Source: Riptortus pedestris
Taxonomy: Eukaryota; Arthropoda; Insecta; Hemiptera; Alydidae
Length of the DNA stretch: 64,000 nt
Reading direction: 5' to 3'
NCBI GenBank assembly: GCA_019009955.1
Contig: CM032232.1
Coordinates: forward strand, 143,474,001 to 143,538,000
The notes beneath the pieces were generated by a model, which was not told the DNA's origin, did not search any database, and worked only from the letters and a program-made list of their open reading frames with translations. Of this stretch, positions 10,157-21,646 are shown in pieces; positions within the stretch are counted from its first letter, which is position 1, and each line of letters opens with the position of its first letter. Both the position numbers and the translations under genes were made by a program.

Positions 10157-10277
10157 TTAGCAGATTTCCCTCAAGGGAAATCAGCTATTGAGGTTGTACT
10201 CACGACGCGATTTTCGAAATTTTTCTTCAAATGTCCATCGATCTTACCTAGGAGATGACGAAAATGAGGTCTCAACA

Positions 10278-10323
<46 letters not shown>

Positions 10324-10754
10324 CTAGCGGTTGCAATTATTGTTTAATCGTTGCCAAACTCGGTATTTAATCGTTTTATGTAAAAGGAAAGATCAAGTTC
10401 GTTAATGGCTGAAATCGGACCATTGAGAGGGGGGTATAGAGGGGAATTTCGAAAATTTGAAATATCTCCTTTACTATACGTTGGATTGAAAAATCGCTTA
10501 GAATCAAACTTATTGCAAATTAAATGTACTATAAATATTGTTATGTGCCTACATATATTCTCTATCTTGAATATTAACCGAGAAATTTGCATTTTTATTA
10601 AAGGTGGGCGGGTAAAGGACGAAAGTGAGATTCCCACCAAAAGCTAGTTCGGCCGTTTTCGTAACTGTTTGGCTTTCTTGAAATTTCTCTATTGTAATAC
10701 TTCACGTGGGAAATCTGCTTAGTTTACCCAGCCCCAGCGGGACGGACTTTTTTT
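10157..10754 (+). mobile_element. H copy, full length (H1 module)
   Basis: It has an intact palindrome with G in the centre and a TA tract at about 10280-10319. TTTGTCTAGCGG lacks the GTTAACGCT segment. The hairpin is mutated (ACCCAGCCCCAGCGGG). Confidence 0.86.
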
Positions 10755-10793
10755 ATTTTAAATATGCTGACAAAGCGTCCAGATATGCACTTT

Positions 10794-11477
10794 TAGCAGA
10801 TTTGCCTTTAGAGAAATCAATTATTCACGTTGGACTCATTTGTCTGTTAACGCTCTAGCGGTCGCAATTGTTGCTTGATCGTTACCAAACTCGATAATTA
10901 GACGTTTTATGTAAATATAAAGATCAAGTTTGTTAATGGCTGAAATCGGACCAGTTATATCTCCGTTACTATATCGAAAACTTGTATAGATTCTATCTCA
11001 TTGCAAATTAAATGATCTATAAATATTATTATATACATTTATTCTCTATCTTCAATATTAACAAAGATATTTGCATTTTTATTAAATGTGGGTGGATGAC
11101 GGAGGAGATTGAGTTTCCCGCCAAAAGCTAGGGGGGGGGGGTTAGTGGAGAGGATTTTTCGAAAATTCAAAATATTTCCGTTACTATACGTCGGATTGAA
11201 AAATTGTATACAGTCAATCTTATTGCAAATTAAATTTACTATAAATATTGTTATATACATTTATTGTATATCTTGAATATTAACCGAGATATTTGCTTTT
11301 TTATTAACTGGGTGCTGATAATAGATGATACCGGCTAACTTCGGTTCTAGTCGTGAGTTTCCGCCAAAAGCTAGTTCGGCCGCTTCCCCAACTGTTCAAC
11401 AATCGTGAATTTCTCTATTTTAAAAATTCACGTGGGAAATCTGCTTAGTTTGCGCAGCCCCTGCGTGACGGACTTTT
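10794..11477 (+). mobile_element. Mosaic H copy without a TA array
   Basis: After a short decayed 5' end it jumps straight to TTTGTCTGTTAACG, so the TA tract and most of the 5' block are deleted. A body plus H1 module like 2710-2915 is followed at about 11130 by a second G-run and body. It ends in GGGAAATCTGCTTAG, a variant hairpin and GACGGACTTTT. Confidence 0.75.
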
Positions 11478-12098
<621 letters not shown>

Positions 12099-12339
12099 CG
12101 AGAGTAATTTCATAGGATTAGCATGTTTAAAATGTCAAATATTGAATGGCAAATGGCTTCATTATTTACAATGAAATTGGATTTCCAGGAGATGGAGAGA
12201 GAGACAATTTCTGAAAATGAAATTTCATTTATTTGCTCATAACATTTATAAACAAATAAACAAAGATAATTCAAAAAAAAAAAAATTTAAAAAGCTTAAT
12301 TTGAACAAAAGCCTCCTAAAAATCAGTGATTTTCCTTAA

Positions 12340-13525
12340 CACGTTCAGTACGGCACGGGGTTAAATGACCCCTTACGTAACTGACTCCCAGTACGGGTCG
12401 GTTTTGAGGATAATTGTTCAAAAAATACTATGACGGTTTTTGCTTTGTACTAGTAAATATAATTAAAAATAGTACGTTTATGTATTTCAAATCCAAAAAA
12501 TACGTCGTATATCATTGAAAAATGCACGGGGCTTTATGACCCCGTGCCGGCCTGGAGAGTGGTATTTGGGCTCTAGTCCGGCACGGGCTCATATAGCCCC
12601 GTGTTATTTCCCGTGCTTTTCATCTGAACCGCTTGTTCTGTTATTTACATAAGCCTTGTAAATTAAATAATTTGCGTTTAATAAATTTTAAACGCGTCCC
12701 TCCCATTTCAGTTTACTTTTTGCTGTCGTTTTGAAACATTAATCTGTATAATGTGCAAATCACGTGGCCGACAATTAGTGGATTTAGCTTTATTAAAAAA
12801 GTGTTCCGTGTGTTACGAAAAATTAAGAAAAACATTGTCCTCTAAAGAAGCAGACAAAAAAGTTAGAACGTATTGTGAAGAGTGCAACATGAAGTCACTT
12901 TGTCTACAATGCTTCAACAACTGACATACATTGTGATAATAAAGAATGATGTCCTAACCATTGTGATAATGAAGAATTGTTCATTCTGATAATAATTATT
13001 TGTTTATTCATATTATTTCTTTATTATGTTTATTTTCCAATTATTTGTTTAAACTAAACTCCTAGTTCCTAGTTTGTTTTTCTCGTTTTCTAATTTTATC
13101 TTTATAAACTAATAAATTTTATTGTAATGTGACGTAATTTAAAGTTAATTCATATTCACCCATTTTAATGTAAAACAAAAATTAAAATCCTTCGTTGATC
13201 ACCAAAATTATCACACAAAGGAGAAAAAACGTTCCCGACAAGGTGAAAAATGTAAGGTAAATATTCATTTCTAAGTCACGTAACAAAATATTGATGAAAA
13301 CACGGCCTGCGACTGCTATATATTTTTTGATGTCCTAAGAGTAAAAAAATGTTTGAATATAGCAATTTAGTTCATTTTACGAGTGGTAGTAGCGCATTAA
13401 AAGGGGACATAAGTACGGGGTCGATTGACCCCGTGCCGCACTTGTGGATAATTGCACCACGGGGTCAATTGACCCCGTGCAGCACTTGTGGATAGACCAC
13501 TTTTTTGAAGTCCGTACTCAACGTG
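12340..13525 (+). mobile_element. piggyBac-type deletion derivative with TTAA duplication
   Basis: TTAA at 12336-12339 and 13526-13529 flank ends CACGTTCAGTACGG and CCGTACTCAACGTG, an inverted repeat matching at 13 of 14 positions. Subterminal palindromic GGGGTCAATTGACCCC-type units occur near both ends (for example about 13417-13443 and 13457-13482; related ones near 12525-12546 and 12580-12603). The element keeps only a C-terminal cysteine-rich transposase fragment. At 1186 bp it is shorter than autonomous piggyBac elements (about 2.5 kb), so it is non-autonomous. TTAA target use and the cysteine pattern together make the superfamily call firm. Confidence 0.88.
12751..12924 (+). pseudogene. 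piggyBac transposase C-terminal cysteine-rich remnant
   Basis: The frame is open from 12685 and its first Met is at 12751. The 57 residues after it contain CSVCYEKL (Cys 18, 21), then CEECNMKSLCLQCFNN (Cys 42, 45, 51, 54). This is the paired CxxC arrangement of the C-terminal zinc-binding region of piggyBac transposases, which helps recognise element ends. The frame stops right after CFNN, and the next codons read His-Thr-Leu before another stop. The catalytic Asp triad region is absent, so no transposase activity is expected. Confidence 0.75.
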
Positions 13526-13539
13526 TTAAGTGGAATCTG

Positions 13540-14069
13540 GTATTTAGGTGTATTCTCATGACGGAATATTCGTAAAATTTTCTAAAAAGTCCATCGACCC
13601 GACCCAGTAGATGATGAAAGTGAGGTCCATTTAAAATTATATATATAAGTAATATAACTTGTCTGTTACCGCTCTAGCTGTCGCAAATTTGGTTTGACCG
13701 TTATCAAACTTATATGAGCATATCATGCAAAACTAAAGTTTATGTTCGATAAAGGCTGAAATTGGATCAGTGGAAGGGGGTGGGGGTGTAGTGGGGAAGA
13801 ATTTCGAATACGCAAATGTCTCAGTTATTATACGGCAGATTAAAAAATCGTACAGAGCCTTTCTCATTGCAAATTTGGTTGTCTATAAATATTTTTATAT
13901 ACATTTATTCTCTATCTTCAATATTAACTGAGATATTTGCATTTTTTAGAAGATTTCCCTTAAGGGAAATCAGCTATTGAGGTTGTACTCATGACGGAAT
14001 TTTCGAGATTTTTCTTCAAATGTCCATCGATCCTACCTAGTAGATGACGAAAATGAGGTCCGTTCAAAA

Positions 14070-14109
<40 letters not shown>

Positions 14110-14830
14110 CTGTTACCGCTCTAGCGGTCGCAATTTTTGTTTGGTCGTTACCAAACTCGATATTTAGTCGTTTTATGTAATGTATGTGTAATGTAAAGAA
14201 AGATCAAGTTCGTTAATGACTGAAATCGGACAAGTGGGAGAGGGGGTTTAGAGGTGAGGATTTTCTAAAATTTGAAATATTTCCGTTACTATAAGTCAAA
14301 TAATTGTATAGAATCAATCTTTTTGCAAATTTACTATAAATATTGTTATATACATTTATTCTCTATCTTGCGCATTAACCGAGATATTTGCAATTTTATG
14401 AAATCGGAGCGGATAACGGATGAGAGTGAGTTTCCCGCCAAAAGCTATGTCGGCCCTTTTCTTAACTCTTCGGCTCTCGTGGAATTTCTCTATTGTAAAA
14501 CTACACGTGGGAAATCTGCTTAGTTTACGCTGCCCCTGCGTGACGGACTTTTAATTTTTAGACTTTGGCGAACCCCGACTATTACTCATTTCTCATAAAC
14601 AATACTCTCTTACATAATGAACCACTTCATCGCTACTTTAAGCATGAATACCAAATATTGTTTTCAACTGATATTTACAAGATGAGATACTTGCTAATAC
14701 ATTGTACGATGACGTCATCTATTGAGATTTTTACGTTCTTGACTAGAAAATGTTTATTTTATCTGTATTACATTCGGTATTTATCTGTTTGATTCATCAC
14801 TAAAGAGCAAGTATTTTAGGCAATGGCTGA
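13540..14830 (+). mobile_element. Old H copy (H3-like), split by a younger copy
   Basis: It starts without the palindrome (TATTCTCATGACGG), then a short TA tract, a G-run near 13775, and a body to GATATTTGCATTTTTTAG at 13947, where a full copy is inserted. After 14552 it continues with an H3-like module (AAATACCAAATATTG, GATGACGTCATC) as in 243-504. The terminal hairpin is not seen. Confidence 0.65.
13946..14552 (+). mobile_element. H copy inserted in T6 of an older copy (H1 module)
   Basis: Start TTAGAAGATTTCCC with the full palindrome. TA tract about 14075-14105. A small tandem duplication TGTAATGTATGTGTAATG lies near 14177. H1 module, hairpin ACGCTGCCCCTGCGT and tail GACGGACTTTT. The host site is again GCATTTTTTAG, the same position used at 8866. 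Confidence 0.88.
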
Positions 14831-14964
14831 AATCGGCCTGGGGAGAATGGGGAAATACTGGATACTTGAAACATTTCGGTTACTATGATTTGGACTGAAG
14901 AAATGTAACTAATAGCGTTGGATTCACTTTCTACAATGGTTGTTATTATTTATTAACGTCCATT

Positions 14965-15317
14965 TTAGCAGATTTCCTTTAAGGGAAATCAGTTATTGAA
15001 GTCGTATTCATGACGCGATTATCGAAATTTTTCTTCAAATGTCCATCGATTCGACCGAGGAGATGACGAAAATGAGGTCTGTTCAAAACTGAATTTATTG
15101 TTTCGAGAATTGGATGAGTGGGCGAATACACAAAGAGAGAGCCGTGTGAAAGGAGGAACAAAGACTAGTGGAGCCGGCAGAATCTAATTAGGGCCCGCCG
15201 TGCCTATCTTCTTGGAACTTCTGGACCTTTCCTTGGCTAGACCCTTCTACAGGCATTTATAAGAGGCCTTCCAGTATCTCAGTTCAGTTGACGCTCGACG
15301 GTCTTCGAGGGATGTTC

Positions 15318-15355
<38 letters not shown>

Positions 15356-15560
15356 CTGTTACCGCTCTAACGGTCGCAATTTTTGTTTGATCGTTACCAA
15401 ACTCGATATTTAGTCGTTTTATGTAAAAAGAAAGAACAAGTTCGTTAATGACTGAAACGGACCAGTGGAGGAGGGGTTTAGAGGGGGGGGGTTTAAAATT
15501 CAAAACATTTCCGTTAAGTGCATAGAATCAATCTTATTGCAAATTAAATTTACATTTTAA
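14965..15560 (+). mobile_element. H copy interrupted at the TA tract and cut at 3'
   Basis: 5' end 14965-15090 (palindrome with T substitution), then about 220 bp of foreign sequence. From 15313 GTTCAAAATTATATATA and the normal body follow. It stops near 15555 and is joined to an opposite-facing 5' half. Confidence 0.7.
15091..15312. other. Insert of unknown origin, possible LTR remnant
   Basis: This segment is richer in G+C than its surroundings. It contains GGCATTTATAAGAGGCC followed by CAGTATCTCAGTTCAGTTG, which recalls the TATA box and start region of insect LTRs. There are no TG/CA ends or primer-binding site, so this is only a suggestion. Confidence 0.3.
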
Positions 15561-15574
15561 TGCGGTCGCAATTT

Positions 15575-15726
15575 TTGTGCGGACATTTTATATATATATA
15601 ATTTTGAACGGACCTCATTTTCGTCATCTCCTGGGTAGGATCGATGGACATTTGAAGAAATTTTTCGAAAATCGCGTCATGAGTACGACCTCAATAGCTG
15701 ATTTCCCTTAAGGGAAATCTGCTAAA
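15575..15726 (-). mobile_element. H 5' half, head-to-head with the preceding copy
   Basis: Short TA tract, then the complete 5' block and an intact palindrome in reverse, ending AAATCTGCTAAAA. Confidence 0.85.
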
Positions 15727-16197
15727 AGACAAGCCTACTTGTACTCATTGCAGCACTGGCCTAACTATAAAACACCTACTAGCAGAATGTTGATTTCGAG
15801 CTTACTTAAACATTCCACAAGACATGAAAGAACTACTGACTGAGGGTAGCCCACAATGCCACTATTCTGACCTATTTAAATAATTGGCAGTTTGAGACTA
15901 TTAAATTACATGTTTTAAAATTTTTAATGTGTGTGCGTGTGATGTGTTTAAACGTGAATGATATATCCCTGTTTTATGAATAGTTCTTGTTTCTATGTTA
16001 CCAAATTTTCTGTTCACTTATTTATTAACCATTTTTTTAATTCGTGTTTCTTTTAGTGTTTTGTGTTCCGTTTAGAGTATTGTTATTTATATTATTTTGT
16101 CTGTACCATTTTTAGTTATTATGTTTTTCCCATCTTTAAGAAGAGCCAAGTCGCCACAGTTGCGGAGCTCTATTGGTAATAATAAATAAATAAATAA
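15727..16197 (+). mobile_element. 3' end of a non-LTR retrotransposon (I/Jockey-type)
   Basis: A broken coding remnant (15731-15883) is followed by an AT-rich 3'UTR and the end AGCCAAGTCGCC, TTGCGGAGCTC, (AATAAATAAATA). The tandem-tailed 3' end and 5' truncation fit target-primed reverse transcription. The 5' truncation point is immediately after an H copy. Confidence 0.65.
15731..15883 (+). pseudogene. Non-LTR retrotransposon ORF2 C-terminus, broken
   Basis: The first 20 codons read KPTCTHCSTGLTIKHLLAEC, a C-x2-C-x7-H-x4-C motif typical of the region after reverse transcriptase/RNase H in I- and Jockey-like elements. An in-frame TGA follows the last Cys. The frame then reads 29 more codons (FRAYLNIPQDMKELLTEGSP and on) to TAA. 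Upstream coding sequence is missing. Confidence 0.65.
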
Positions 16198-16330
16198 TCC
16201 CTGATGATAAATTTAGAGTGGCGGGTTCGATTCCGACCTTGGGGAATTTGATTTATAAAGAAAGGGTGGACCTATAGATAGCCCGACTCAATTACCCCAG
16301 TAGCGGGCACAAATAATATCATGGACTTAT
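16198..16330 (+). repeat. tRNA-derived SINE fragment
   Basis: GGGTTCGATTCCGACC carries a perfect pol III B box (GGTTCGATTCC, about 16222-16232). A tail with GTGGACCTATAGATAGCCCGACTC follows. No convincing A box or cloverleaf is present upstream, where LINE tail sequence begins. Confidence 0.45.
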
Positions 16331-16459
16331 CACTTTTATAGACGGCGGAATATTGTAAATATGCAGTAAGTTGTAGGCTGAGAAAATTACTCTTCCGTCG
16401 GAGTTAATTGGAATAAGCTGACATCCAATCATGTTTTGATCTCAGTATTTTTTTCCTTT

Positions 16460-16493
<34 letters not shown>

Positions 16494-16653
16494 TAATTGG
16501 TATCCTATGATGAGATTCCTGTTTACAGAAATGAGCGGGTAGCAAGTGCAGGCGATGGCTGTTACAGAACTCATCAGCTTCAGGAAATAGAAGTGTAGGC
16601 GCTCCGGTGGGGGGAGGAAAAAAAAATCTTGTTCCAGGAATAGAGTGTAGTAG
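16331..16653. other. No gene seen; poly-T tract
   Basis: A T-run of about 30 at 16462-16491 and a short purine tract near 16608-16626. An antisense open frame across this and the GA array is microsatellite read-through. Confidence 0.35.
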
Positions 16654-16654
16654 A

Positions 16655-16724
<70 letters not shown>
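16654..16724. repeat. (GA)n microsatellite
   Basis: About 70 bp of AG dinucleotides with one GAAGAG interruption. Confidence 0.95.
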
Positions 16725-16726
<2 letters not shown>

Positions 16727-16865
16727 AAAGGGAATTGGTTTAAGTTGCAAGGGATGCAAATGAGAGAGAGGGTAAAGTGTGGTATTAAGGGCTGAAACTG
16801 TAGAGAAGCTAGAACAGCCTCGACCAATAGGAAACCTTACATTCTAGGGGTGGGTACACCCACAC

Positions 16866-17285
<420 letters not shown>

Positions 17286-17460
17286 CCGTATTTATTTATT
17301 TATGGACATCACATCACCAGTAGTTTGCCCTTTCAAAAATTGTACAAACTTAAATAACAAAAGTAAAATAGATAACAACAAGTAATAATAACAAATATCA
17401 GGAAAAAACAATGACAAATATCATAGTGAAATAAATAAATATTTTATAATTAAACATAAA
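17286..17460 (-). repeat. LINE-like 3' end in reverse
   Basis: On the minus strand GGGCAAACTACTGGTGATG, GATGTCCATAAATAAATAAAT reads as a 3'UTR end with a tandem ATAA tail, like the element at 15727-16197 but a different family. There is no coding part. Confidence 0.4.
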
Positions 17461-18180
17461 AAAAAGTCTGTCATGCAGGGGCTGCGTAAACTAAGCAGAT
17501 TTCCCACGTGAAGTTTTACAATAGAGAAATCTGCCTAATAACAACTGTAGTAGTAAGAAACCTCTAAACCTAAAACATTATTTAGGGCGTAATAACCCAG
17601 TAGTTTCTAGCCCCCAAAAAACAGTTAACCTAACCTCTAAACCTATTCACGAGGGACGAATAGTTAAAGAAACGCCCGCCAGAGCTCTCGGCGGAAAGTC
17701 CGAACATAGCCTACTGGTGACCACACGCAGAATACAAATGCAAATATCTCGGTTAATATTCAAGATACAGAATAAATGTATATAACAATATTTATAGTAA
17801 ATTTAATTTGCAATAAGATTTATTCTATACAATTTTTCAATCCGATGCATAATAACGGAGATATTTTGAATTTTCAAAAATCCCCCCTCTAAACCCCCCC
17901 TCCCACTAGTCCGATTTCAGCCATTAATGAACTTGATCTTCCTTTTTACATAAAACGATTAAGTTCCGAGTTTGGTAACGATCAAACAAAAATTGCGACT
18001 GCTAGTGCGTTAACAGACAAAAAAATATATATATATATACATATATATATATATTTTTGAACGGACCTCATTTTCGTCATCTCCTGGGTAGGATCGATGG
18101 ACATTTGAAGAAATTTTTCGAAACTCGCATCATGAGTACGACCTCAATAGCTGATTTCCCTTAAGGGAAATCTGCTAAAA
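17461..18180 (-). mobile_element. H copy, full length (H2 module, long form)
   Basis: The long H2 module contains GGGCGTAATAACCCAG and AACAGTTAACCTAACC, shared with 23600-23700, 24290-24370 and 57220-57290. The TA tract is short and interrupted (18022-18053). The palindrome is intact. Confidence 0.9.
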
Positions 18181-18464
18181 AGAAAAAAAAAATTGTGATG
18201 AGCGTAGTTGGTGGATGTTCAATTGGAAATGAATGCCTGAAAATGGTACTTTTGCTAATGATTGTCGTAATTTCCTCCTTCAGGGTTAACATATACATGT
18301 GTACAAACACATCTAAAACAATTAATCCATATAATTTGATATCCTGTTGCTCACCACAGACCTAATTTGTATGTTAGATATTTTGGTAACTGGAAATCTT
18401 ATATAGGTATGAGGCATGGAAGTCCTGGTGTGGTTTTCGGCATTCTGTCAGTACATGTCTTACC

Positions 18465-19007
18465 GTCGTACTCATGATGCGATTTTCGAAAATTTTCTAC
18501 AAATGTCCATCGATCCTACCCAGGAGATGACGAAAATGAGGTCCGTTCAAAATTATATATATATTTGTCTGTTAACGCTCTAGCGGTCGCAATTTTTGTT
18601 TGATCGTTACGAAACTCGATATTTAAACGTTTTATGCAAAAAGACAGAACAAGTTCGTTAATGGCTGAAATCGGACCAGTGGGAGGGGGGGTTTAGAGGG
18701 GAGATTTTCGAAAATTCGAAATATCTCCGTTACCATACGTCGGATCAAAATATTGTATAGGACCAATCTTATTGTAAATTAAATTTACTATAAATAATGA
18801 GCTATAAATTTCTTCTCTATCTTGAATATTAAACGGGATATTTGCATTTTTATTAAATTTGGGCCGTAACGGACGACAAAGTTACCCGCCAAAGGCTAGT
18901 TCGGCCCTTTGCCGTAACTGTTCGGCTCTCGTATGGAGATTTCTCTGATGTAAAACTTCACGTGGGAAATCTTCTTAGTTTACGCAGCCCCTGCGTGACG
19001 GACTTTT
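18465..19007 (+). mobile_element. H copy, 5' palindrome missing (H1 module)
   Basis: Starts at GTCGTACTCATGATGCG. The TA tract is only about 10 bp (18556-18565). The 3' end has a perfect hairpin. Confidence 0.85.
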
Positions 19008-19061
19008 ATTTCTTTGATTAATATCCACAGTGGTGTTACCAGTAAGTAGATTAATCTATTG

Positions 19062-19118
19062 AATACCTTCGAGTGAGAAATCTGTATCGTTTACGCAGCC
19101 CGTGCGCGACGGACTTTT
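19062..19118 (+). mobile_element. H 3' end fragment
   Basis: GAGAAATCTGTATCG, ACGCAGCCCGTGCGCGACGGACTTTTTT: subterminal repeat, weakened hairpin and tail only. Confidence 0.65.
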
Positions 19119-19159
19119 TTGAGTAACATCACCGCAGCCGCGAAGCCTAAAATAAGTTT

Positions 19160-19164
19160 ATAAA

Positions 19165-19241
<77 letters not shown>
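19160..19241. repeat. (ATCT)n-(TA)n compound microsatellite
   Basis: About seven TATC units run into about 50 bp of TA. Confidence 0.95.
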
Positions 19242-19247
<6 letters not shown>

Positions 19248-19601
19248 GAAAGGTTAATTATAATTATTATTATTTCAATTTAATCTATTTACCGGCTACT
19301 TCTCAGGGTCATATATTGCACGGCAAGCATTATCGTTTCCACCATCTCTGCTATAAGAGCTAATTTATCTATTTAATCCGAGATATAGCACAATTAGACT
19401 AGATAATTAAAGAAACACTTACTCTCTCTTTGCATCTTGGGAGTCGACTGCCGATTCTTGTCCTGCGAGATTGACCCTTGGACTCATTGGGGTCCGCTGT
19501 CCGTCCCTTGACAGGTGCTGCTACCTCGTTGAAAGCCTAGTACTAATTACTCTGATCTCATAGATATAGAGACAGCGGGGTGGCTCTAAGGCTCGACCGT
19601 T

Positions 19602-19605
<4 letters not shown>
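19242..19605. other. No gene seen
   Basis: Sequence of average complexity with GGTCCGCTGTCCGTCCCTTG near 19490. No known family recognised. It is flanked by two TA arrays and may be a foreign insert in an H copy whose minus-strand 5' end follows. Confidence 0.3.
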
Positions 19606-19679
<74 letters not shown>

Positions 19680-19800
19680 TATTGAACAGACCTTATTTTA
19701 ATCTCCTAAGTAGAGTCGATAAACATTTAGAGATATTTTCGAAAATCGCGTCGTGAGTACAACTTTGATAGCTGAAAATAAAAGAAACCTACTAACAAAA
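19606..19800 (-). mobile_element. Degenerate H 5' half
   Basis: TA tract (19606-19680), then ATTGAACAGACCTTATTTTA, TAGAGTCGATAAACATTTAG and GTGAGTACAAC, ending without a palindrome (AGCTGAAAATAAAAG). Confidence 0.65.
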
Positions 19801-20270
19801 CTATTTGAAAAAAAAGCCATTTCCATGGACACTCAAACATTTCCTCTGAGCCCACTATTAGCTAGGTGTAGAGAGTATGGGGGGGGGGGTAGAGATTCAA
19901 TAACGGGGGGGGGGGGGGTAGAACCACCCCCCACCCACAGTGTTCCAACACTAAAAGCTTCCATCAACGCTTCGATATTCCTCCAACACCGGGCTACAGA
20001 CTAACTTTAAATCCCTTTACTCTCTCCTCTACAACTTTTGTTCTCATTCATTTTTAAATTGAATTAATGACTACTTTCATGGAACAAACCTCCTAAATGT
20101 TTAATTACCTCGAGAATTTTATAGAATCAGAATTTCGTATAATGAAGGGATAATTTCCGTAAAATAGCTTGAGAGTAAACACAATTAAATAAATTTACAA
20201 CTGGACTGTAACTATGTAGTTGCGAAAACAAATCCTATAAAATTCTTATAAAGTCCTAACAAGTACATGG
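19801..20270. other. No gene seen; paired G-runs
   Basis: Two G-runs of about 10 and 14 at 19879-19888 and 19905-19918 are followed by a C-run, similar in style to 5686-5773. An 83-codon frame here is low-complexity and not called. Confidence 0.35.
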
Positions 20271-20936
20271 AAAAAAAAGTCCGTCACGCAGGGGCTGCGT
20301 AAACTAAGCAGATTTCCCCTGTGAAATTTTACAATAGAGAAATCTGCATACTGGTAACACAATACCACCGTGATTAGATATAGAGAAATCTTTCAGTTAA
20401 TTAAAATAAATACCCAACTGAAACGGCTTCTGAATTGTAAGAATAATTTATATTTTAATAACTCAAATATCAGTAGTCCAAGAACTAAAGAAGGGGGGGG
20501 TGGCGGATGAACAAAATGTATTTGCATAAATCTCACAAAGTAAAGAAGGTAAGGTAAGGCTAAATGCGCAAGGTTAGAAGAAGCTCCGCCTGAGCCGAGA
20601 AATGACGAAGATGGCCGACATAATCCGAACTATACCCCACCACAGACTTCATAAAAATGCAAATATCTCGGTTAATATTAAAGATAGAGAATAAATGTAT
20701 ATAACAATATTTATAGTAAATTTAATTTGCAATAAGATTGATTCTATACAATTTTTCGATCCGATGCATAATAACGGAGATATTTTGAATTTTCGAAAAT
20801 CCCCCCCTCTAAACCCCCCCTCCTTCTTGTTCGATTTCAACCATTAACGAACTTGATCTGTCTTTTTACATAAAACGGTTAAATATCGAGTTTCGTAACG
20901 ATAAAACAAAAATTGCAACCGCTAGAGCGTTAACAG

Positions 20937-20998
<62 letters not shown>

Positions 20999-21120
20999 GA
21001 ACTGACATCATTTTCGTCATCTCCTGGATAGGATCGATGGACATTTGAAGAAAATTTTCGAAAATCGCGTCATGAGTACGACCTCAATAGTTGATTTCCC
21101 TTAAGGGAAATCTGCTAAAA
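20271..21120 (-). mobile_element. H copy, full length (H4 module)
   Basis: The module has CATACTGGTAACAC and AGTAGTCCAAGAACTAAAG next to a G-run. TA tract about 20940-20993. The palindrome is intact. Its last A residues are also the first of the next copy. Confidence 0.9.
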
Positions 21121-21593
21121 GTCCGTCATGCAGGAGCTGCGTTAACTAAGCAAATTTCCCACGTGAAGTTATACAATAGTGAAATCTCATACGAGAGCCG
21201 AACAGTTACGGCAAAGGGCCGAACTAGCTTTTGGCGGGAAATTCAAAAATACGTTATCGGCCCAAATTTAATAAAAATGCAAATATCTCGGTTAATATTT
21301 AAGATAGGGAATAAATGTATATAACAATATTTATAGTAAATTTAATTTGCAATAATACTTTTTTTGTACAATATGTCCATCCAACGTATACGAACGGATA
21401 TATTTCGAATTTACGAAAATCCTCCCCTCTAAACCCCCCCCCTCCCACTTGTCCGATTTCAGCCGTTAACGAACTTGATCTTTCTTTTTATATAAAACGG
21501 CTAAATATCGTGTTTGGTAACGATTATACAATAATTGCGACTGTTAGAGTGGTATCAGAAAAATATATAGATAGATACATCTATATCTATCTA

Positions 21594-21646
<53 letters not shown>

